Origin: Acholeplasmatales bacterium
GTDB taxonomy: Bacteria > Bacillota_I > Bacilli_A > Izemoplasmatales > Hujiaoplasmataceae
Assembly: GCA_003477305.1 (NCBI GenBank)
Contig: DMTN01000062.1
Coordinates: 5,110-12,955, forward strand
DNA length: 7,846 bases
Reading direction: 5' to 3'
Shown here: one piece after another, positions 3,908 through 7,846 of the stretch
Numbering within the stretch: the first letter of the stretch is position 1
Layout: every line of letters starts with the position of its first letter
Program-made: the position numbers and the translations under genes
Notes under the pieces: generated by a model
Databases searched by the model: none
Seen by the model: only the letters and a program-made list of their open reading frames with translations
What the model was told of the DNA's origin: nothing

Positions 3908-6022
3908 ATGTCGCTTCTTCAAGGGTTTTTCCTGCTGTGCATCCTGGTTGCGATCGCCGCTTTCGTCTTTGCGGCATGGCTCTATCTTTGGGTCAAGCGT
4001 CAACCGGCGGTCAACGCCAAGATCCTGACCGTCGGCGAATACATCCGGAGCGGAGCGAATACCTTCCTCCGTAAAGAGTATCTCGTTCTCGCCCGCTTCG
4101 CCGGCGTGACCGCGATCCTCATATTGGTCTTCTTGCCTGACCCGATCTGGAGAGCCGGCATCGGCGACAACTTCCAGATGTTCGGCGCGTATCTGCTCGG
4201 CACCGTCTTCTCCGCGATTGCCGGCAAGATCGGCATCCAGATCGCGACGATCGCGAATACCCGCACGGCGGAAGCCGCCCAACGCGGCATCACGCTGTCG
4301 TTTCTCTCCGCCTTCCGCGGCGGCGCCGTCATGGGCATGGCCGTCGTCGGCACAAGTCTCCTCGGCATCATCCTCGTCCTTTGGGTCACCAACAATGCGA
4401 CGATCCTGCTCGGCTTCAGCTTCGGCGCTTCCTCGCTCGCCTTATTCGCGAAAGCCGGCGGCGGCATCTTCACGAAGACCGCCGACATCTCGGCCGACCT
4501 CGTCGGCAAGGTCGAACTCGGAATCCCCGAGGATGATCCGCGCAACCCGGCCGTGGTCGCAGACAACGTCGGCGACAACGTCGGCGACGTCGCCGGCATG
4601 GGTGCCGACCTCTTCGACTCGAACGTCGCCTCGATGGCGGCGGCAACCGTCATGGGACTTGCGCTCGACAAGCTGCCCGGCATCGATTTGAACGTCGAAA
4701 CGGTCTTCTGCTTCGCCGCGCTCGGCTTGCTTTCCTCGATCATCGGCGTCGCATTGGCGAAAATGCCGGAAAAAGGCAGTCCGACCCGCGCCCTCAATAC
4801 CTCGACCTACGTCACGACGGCCGTCTTTGCGGTCCTCACCGGACTCGCGACCCTCATCTTCCAGTTCCGTTGGCAATTGTACGTCACCGCCCTCATCGGC
4901 CTCTTCGTCGGCGTCTTGATCGGCATCACGACCGACTACTTCACCGACGACAGCAAGTCGCCCGTCCGCAAGGTCGCCAAGGCGAGCGAGACCGGACCGG
5001 CCTTCACGATCATCACCGGCGTCAGCTACGGCTTCCTCTCGGTGCTTCCGGCGATGATCGGGATCGCGATCTCCGCTTTGTCCGCCTATCTGATCTGCGC
5101 CCCGCTCGGCGGCGCCGTCGGCTCGGCCGGCTATCAGTCCTACGGCATGTTCGGGATTTCGATGGCCGCCGTCGGGATGCTCTCGATCGTCGGGATGATC
5201 ATCTCCAACGACGCCTACGGACCGATCGTCGATAATGCCCGGGGCCTCGCCGAAATGGGCGGACTCTCCGAAGCGGTCATCGAGGTCACCGACAAGCTCG
5301 ACTCCGCCGGCAATACCGTCAAGGCGGTCACCAAAGGCTTTGCGATCGGCGCGGCCGGTCTCACGGTCATCGCCCTGCTCGGCGCGTTCATGAGCGAAGT
5401 CAATGCCCGCATCGTCGAAGAAGGACTCTCCAATCCGCTGCTCACGGGTTTCGACATCATGGATCCGCGCGTCTTCTTCGGACTCTTGATCGGCGCCGCG
5501 GTTCCGGCCGTGTTCTCCGCGCTTCTGATGCTCGGCGTCGGCCGCAACGCCGAACGCATGGTCGGTGAAATCCACCGCCAGTTCCGCGAGATCCCCGGAC
5601 TCCAGGAAGGCAAGGAAGGCGTTGTTCCCGAATACGACAAGTGCATCGCGATCGCAACCGACGGCGCGCTCAAGGAACTGATCCCGGCCGGTCTCTTCAC
5701 GATCATCATCACGATCGTCGTCGGCCTCATCGGCGGCGTCACGGCGATCGGCGGCTACTTGACCGGCAATATCGTCGCCGGCTTGCTCCTCGCGCTCTTC
5801 ATGTCCAACGCCGGCGGCCTTTGGGACAACGGCAAGAAGTACGTCGAATCCGGCCATAACGGCGGCAAGGGCTCGGCTGCCCACAAGGCGGCCGTCGTCG
5901 GCGATACCGTCGGCGATCCGTTCAAGGATACCGCGGGCCCGTCGATCAACACCCAGATCACGGTCGTCAGCCTGGTCGCCTCGCTGTTGTCCTTCATTTT
6001 CCTGTCGTTGCACCTGTTCTGA
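3908..6022 (+). CDS. hppA: Membrane-bound proton-pumping pyrophosphatase, K+-independent type, 704 aa
   Basis: This integral membrane enzyme hydrolyses pyrophosphate and uses the energy to move cations outward across the membrane. About 16 membrane segments are expected and hydrophobic stretches fill the whole protein. The substrate site is intact: ADLVGKVE (196-203), EDDPRNPA (208-215), ADNVGDNVGD (218-227), and near the C-terminus DNGKKYVE, GGKGSAAHKAAVVGDTVGD and PFKDTAGPS. GNTVKAVTKGFAIG carries Lys472 and Thr475, which correspond to the Lys/Thr pair typical of K+-independent enzymes (K+-dependent ones have Ala/Gly). All characterised K+-independent members pump H+, so a proton pump is inferred. 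An oddity is that DLFES, with its gating-region Glu, reads DLFDS here (Asp237). The frame stays open upstream to 3680, but the ATG at 3908 has an AAGGGGG site 7-8 bases before it, follows the promoter, and gives the normal family N-terminus; an earlier start would overlap rubredoxin. Confidence 0.96.
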   Translation: MSLLQGFFLLCILVAIAAFVFAAWLYLWVKRQPAVNAKILTVGEYIRSGANTFLRKEYLVLARFAGVTAILILVFLPDPIWRAGIGDNFQMFGAYLLGTVFSAIAGKIGIQIATIANTRTAEAAQRGITLSFLSAFRGGAVMGMAVVGTSLLGIILVLWVTNNATILLGFSFGASSLALFAKAGGGIFTKTADISADLVGKVELGIPEDDPRNPAVVADNVGDNVGDVAGMGADLFDSNVASMAAATVMGLALDKLPGIDLNVETVFCFAALGLLSSIIGVALAKMPEKGSPTRALNTSTYVTTAVFAVLTGLATLIFQFRWQLYVTALIGLFVGVLIGITTDYFTDDSKSPVRKVAKASETGPAFTIITGVSYGFLSVLPAMIGIAISALSAYLICAPLGGAVGSAGYQSYGMFGISMAAVGMLSIVGMIISNDAYGPIVDNARGLAEMGGLSEAVIEVTDKLDSAGNTVKAVTKGFAIGAAGLTVIALLGAFMSEVNARIVEEGLSNPLLTGFDIMDPRVFFGLLIGAAVPAVFSALLMLGVGRNAERMVGEIHRQFREIPGLQEGKEGVVPEYDKCIAIATDGALKELIPAGLFTIIITIVVGLIGGVTAIGGYLTGNIVAGLLLALFMSNAGGLWDNGKKYVESGHNGGKGSAAHKAAVVGDTVGDPFKDTAGPSINTQITVVSLVASLLSFIFLSLHLF

Positions 6023-6036
6023 ACCCGAACCGTTCG

Positions 6037-6064
6037 AACCGCCTCCTCGGAGGCGGTTTTTTTT
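6037..6064 (+). terminator. Intrinsic terminator of hppA
   Basis: A 9-bp stem (6037-6045 and 6050-6058, ACCGCCTC core) with tetraloop CTCG runs straight into eight T residues (6057-6064). It lies 15 bases after the stop codon. Confidence 0.95.
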
Positions 6065-6081
6065 CGTCCTCGGAAAAAGGA

Positions 6082-6110
6082 TTGTAGAGAAAACTCGATT
6101 GTGCTATAAT
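6082..6110 (+). promoter_or_regulatory. Promoter of the permease gene
   Basis: TTGTAG (6082-6087), a 17-base spacer and a perfect TATAAT (6105-6110) preceded by TGC form a strong extended -10 promoter. It starts 18 bases after the hppA terminator, so the permease is transcribed separately from hppA. Confidence 0.88.
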
Positions 6111-6113
6111 GCT

Positions 6114-6134
6114 TTTCGGAATGCATTCGCGAAA
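6114..6134 (+). promoter_or_regulatory. Palindrome at the permease transcription start
   Basis: A perfect 10-bp palindrome GAATGCATTC (6119-6128) is nested in outer arms TTTCG (6114-6118) and CGAAA (6130-6134), with one unpaired G. It covers the predicted transcription start (about 6117), a typical place for a repressor operator. It could equally be a 5' mRNA hairpin. Confidence 0.4.
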
Positions 6135-6156
6135 TGCCCCGACAAGGAGACCACCG

Positions 6157-7494
6157 ATGGTTCTCGCGCTCTCGATCTTCCTCCTCACCTACATCCTGCT
6201 CCTCTCCTTCCCGAAATCACGCGCCTACGTCGCCACCGGCGCCGCCATCCTGTTCATCTTCTTGAGTTTCCACGATATCCGCGTGCTCTTCAACATCGAT
6301 GTCGTGTTCATGCCGCTTGACGGCGTCTTCGCGGCGATCGAGTGGAACGTGATCCTGATGATCTTCGGCACGATGGGGCTCGTTTCGCTCTTCATCGAAT
6401 CCAGGATGCCGGCCCTGATGGCCGATAAGATCATCCAGAAGACGCCGAACGTCAAATGGGCGGTGATCGCGCTCGCCGCGTTCGCCGGACTCATCTCGGC
6501 CTTCGTCGATAACGTCGCAACCGTCCTGATGGTCGCGCCGATCGCCCTCACGATCGCCAAGCGACTGAAGATCAGCCCCGTTTCGATGATCATCGCGATT
6601 GCCGTCGCATCTAACCTCGAGGGCGCCGCGACGCTCGTCGGCGATACCACCTCGATCCTGCTCGGCGGTTATGCCAACCTCACGTTCTCCGATTTCTTCT
6701 TCTACCTCGGCAAGCCGTCGATGTTCTGGATCAACCAGGTCGGCCTCGCGGCGGCGTTGCTCGTGCTCCTGCGCGTCTTCCGGAAGGATGACCAGCCCGT
6801 TTCGATCAACGAGACGACGGTCGTCACCGACTTTGTCCCCTCGATCCTGATGCTTGCGATGCTCGGTCTGCTCATCACCGCCTCCTTCATTCCGTCCGCC
6901 CCCGCCCTCACCAACGGCATCATCTGCACCGGTCTGATGATCATCGGGGTCATTCGCAAGACCATCATCAAGAAGGACAAGGCGGCGTTCGTGGAAACCA
7001 TGAAGGACGTCGACTTCTTCACCCTGCTTTTGCTCGCCAGCCTCTTCGTCGTCGTCAAGTCGATCGAAAACGCCGGTGTCATCGCCGCCATCAGCGAAGG
7101 CATCCTGCACATCGCCGGCGGCAACGTCTTCGTCATCTTCACGCTGATCCTCTGGGGTTCGGTGCTGCTCTCCGCCTTCATCGACAACATCCCCTATGTC
7201 GCCACGATGCTGCCGGTCGTGACGATCATCGCCAGCAACATCGCCGTCGGGTCCGGGCTCGACCTCGCCGGCGAAAAACAGCTCGTCACGCTCCTCTACT
7301 TCGGTCTCCTCGCCGGCGCGACCCTCGGCGGCAACATGACGCCGATCGGCGCCTCCGCCAACATCACCGCGATCGGCATCCTGCGGAAGGAAGGCTACGA
7401 AGTCAAAACCGGCGAATTCATGCGGATCGGCGTGCCGTTCACGCTCGCGGCGGTCACCACCGCGTATCTGCTCCTTTGGCTCATCTGGTCATAA
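6157..7494 (+). CDS. ArsB/NhaD-type (ion transporter superfamily) permease, 445 aa
   Basis: This is a polytopic inner-membrane permease of the ion transporter superfamily, which includes ArsB, NhaD, the OCA2 P-protein and SLC13 carriers. Two related halves carry the family's re-entrant motifs: SAFVDNVATVLMVAPIAL with Asp118-Asn119, followed by ASNLEGAATLVGDTTSILLG and ANLTFSDFF; then SAFIDNIPYVATMLPVV with Asp343-Asn344, followed by GATLGGNMTPIGASANITA. A central hydrophilic loop (about 210-225) and a second one near 270-285 separate the membrane groups. The gene's order and length fit the family (about 420-460 aa). The ATG at 6157 was chosen over an in-frame ATG at 6109 because AAGGAG (6144-6149) lies 7 bases before it, and 6109 lies inside the -10 region. 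The substrate cannot be told: arsenite, Na+/H+ exchange or an organic anion are all possible. No ars genes are adjacent. Its position beside the proton-pumping pyrophosphatase makes use of a proton gradient plausible. Confidence 0.92.
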   Translation: MVLALSIFLLTYILLLSFPKSRAYVATGAAILFIFLSFHDIRVLFNIDVVFMPLDGVFAAIEWNVILMIFGTMGLVSLFIESRMPALMADKIIQKTPNVKWAVIALAAFAGLISAFVDNVATVLMVAPIALTIAKRLKISPVSMIIAIAVASNLEGAATLVGDTTSILLGGYANLTFSDFFFYLGKPSMFWINQVGLAAALLVLLRVFRKDDQPVSINETTVVTDFVPSILMLAMLGLLITASFIPSAPALTNGIICTGLMIIGVIRKTIIKKDKAAFVETMKDVDFFTLLLLASLFVVVKSIENAGVIAAISEGILHIAGGNVFVIFTLILWGSVLLSAFIDNIPYVATMLPVVTIIASNIAVGSGLDLAGEKQLVTLLYFGLLAGATLGGNMTPIGASANITAIGILRKEGYEVKTGEFMRIGVPFTLAAVTTAYLLLWLIWS

Positions 7495-7512
7495 ATAACC
7501 GACAGAACAAAT

Positions 7513-7530
7513 AGGTGATTGATATCACCT
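7513..7530. repeat. Perfect hairpin at the junction of the permease 3' end and the insertion element
   Basis: AGGTGAT and ATCACCT form a 7-bp stem with the 4-base loop TGAT, 18 bases after the permease stop. There is no T-tract on the plus side. It may be the permease terminator stem cut from its T-tract by the neighbouring element, or a subterminal hairpin of that element. The 8-mer TGATTGAT occurs within it (7516-7523) and again just beyond (7531-7538). Confidence 0.5.
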
Positions 7531-7533
7531 TGA

Positions 7534-7680
7534 TTGATGCGGAACGGATCAAACGACCCTGAGCCGCAAGGGTGTGCTCGCACCCCTAGACCATATCTTC
7601 TCGAAAGAAGTGTTTGGTTTGCTTTTCTTCATGATGTTGAAGGCGGCGTTTACGTCCGCATTCACGCTCATGCCGGTTTT
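7534..7680 (-). ncRNA. Probable omega-RNA / right-end region of the IS200/IS605-type element
   Basis: In IS200/IS605 elements the 3' part of tnpB and the following right end encode omega-RNA, the guide of the TnpB nuclease (established knowledge). Here the tnpB tail and the bases after its stop are rich in pairings: AGGG-t-GTGC/GCAC-CCCT (7569-7587), an alternative ACCCT/AGGGT (7556-7560 with 7569-7573), and an imperfect hairpin at 7537-7551 around the tnpB stop codon. On the minus strand this last hairpin is followed by TCAATCAA, resembling the TCAA cleavage tetranucleotide of some right ends. Both limits are estimates, and no expression evidence is possible from sequence alone. Confidence 0.35.
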
Positions 7681-7846
7681 CGTGATGTAGAGTCCGCGAT
7701 GGACTCGACGTCCCTGAAAACCGGTTTTTGTTTCTGTGCCTTTTTCGAAAACCGGAATCTCGTCCTCGTCATAGAAACTAGCTTGAGAAGTATATGATTC
7801 TTCCTGCAGCGTGAAGACGATCCGGTAGTCGTTTGAAAGCTGTTCG
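7549..7846 (-). CDS. tnpB: TnpB (IS200/IS605-family OrfB), C-terminal 98 residues, running off the right edge
   Basis: This is the C-terminal part of an RNA-guided, RuvC-type nuclease encoded by IS200/IS605 transposons. It contains LQEESYTSQASFYDEDEIP, with the RuvC-II Glu and the flanking family signature, then GRRVHRGLYITKTG and SVNADVNAAFNIMKK, with the RuvC-III Asp. The C-terminus ends normally in a TGA at 7551-7549, so the fragment is cut only by the window edge. No cysteines lie between the two RuvC motifs, so the usual zinc ribbon is absent, as I recall for the EESYTSKAS-type clade of TnpB. Base use is less GC-rich than in the neighbouring genes (for example the Lys/Asn/Ser codons in KKSKPNTSF), consistent with mobile DNA. 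Whether tnpA accompanies it cannot be seen. The gene converges on the permease, 54 bases from its stop. Confidence 0.9.
   Translation of the reverse strand, partial: EQLSNDYRIVFTLQEESYTSQASFYDEDEIPVFEKGTETKTGFQGRRVHRGLYITKTGMSVNADVNAAFNIMKKSKPNTSFEKIWSRGASTPLRLRVV

Noticed and set aside
4442..6013. Long open frame (523 codons) on the minus strand opposite hppA
   Set aside because: It is extremely rich in Asp, Arg and Glu, as expected for the complement of a GC-rich membrane-protein gene, and has no family signature. It is a codon-bias shadow.
6109..6156. Alternative permease start at ATG 6109
   Set aside because: The ATG overlaps the TATAAT box of the promoter, so it would not be in the transcript. 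The ATG at 6157 has AAGGAG at good spacing.
6217..7110. Open frame of 297 codons on the minus strand opposite the permease
   Set aside because: It has the same Asp/Arg/Glu-rich shadow composition and no ribosome site, and the plus-strand frame is an unmistakable transporter.
7534..7797. Plus-strand open frame of 87 codons opposite tnpB
   Set aside because: The minus strand encodes clear TnpB motifs, and the plus frame resembles nothing and lacks a ribosome site.
1..7846. CRISPR array, tRNA or rRNA genes
   Set aside because: I saw no regularly spaced repeats, no cloverleaf-like segment and no rRNA signature on either strand.

Overview
The window is a GC-rich chromosomal stretch, probably from an anaerobic or fermentative member of the Bacillota or a related lineage. 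The evidence is strong GGAGG-type ribosome sites, compact genes separated by clear intrinsic terminators, an iron-containing alcohol dehydrogenase of a type common in clostridia, a rubredoxin, a membrane-bound proton-pumping pyrophosphatase, and a copper ATPase with a CsoR-type operator. No rRNA, tRNA or phylogenetic marker gene is present, so the placement is an inference from gene content.

Layout from left to right. (1) The 5' part of a copper P-type ATPase (minus strand, running off the left edge), with its promoter and a near-perfect copper-repressor operator. (2) An aldo/keto reductase (minus) with its own extended -10 promoter and terminator. (3) A gap of about 320 bases (1404-1722) holding a doubtful small ORF and the promoter of the next gene. 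(4) An iron-type alcohol dehydrogenase (plus), whose terminator is shared with (5) the convergent mechanosensitive channel mscL (minus). (6) A 55-residue rubredoxin (minus) with promoter, leader hairpin and terminator. (7) hppA, a K+-independent membrane pyrophosphatase (plus, divergent from rubredoxin). (8) A 12-TM-type ArsB/NhaD (ion transporter superfamily) permease (plus). (9) The 3' end of an IS200/IS605-family tnpB (minus, running off the right edge), with its right-end structured DNA and a probable omega-RNA region.

Every complete gene appears to be its own transcription unit with a recognisable promoter, and most have a recognisable terminator. This is a row of independent housekeeping and stress functions, not one operon. 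Two themes recur. The first is redox and carbonyl metabolism (aldo/keto reductase, alcohol dehydrogenase, rubredoxin). The second is ion and membrane homeostasis (copper export, MscL, pyrophosphate-driven proton pumping, and an ion-coupled permease that could use the resulting gradient).

I see no multi-gene novel system. The points most worth a second look are the tnpB tail with its putative guide RNA beside the permease 3' end, the rubredoxin whose first metal-binding pair is CxC instead of CxxC, the Asp replacing the usual Glu in the pyrophosphatase DLFES motif, and several palindromes at promoters that look like operators.
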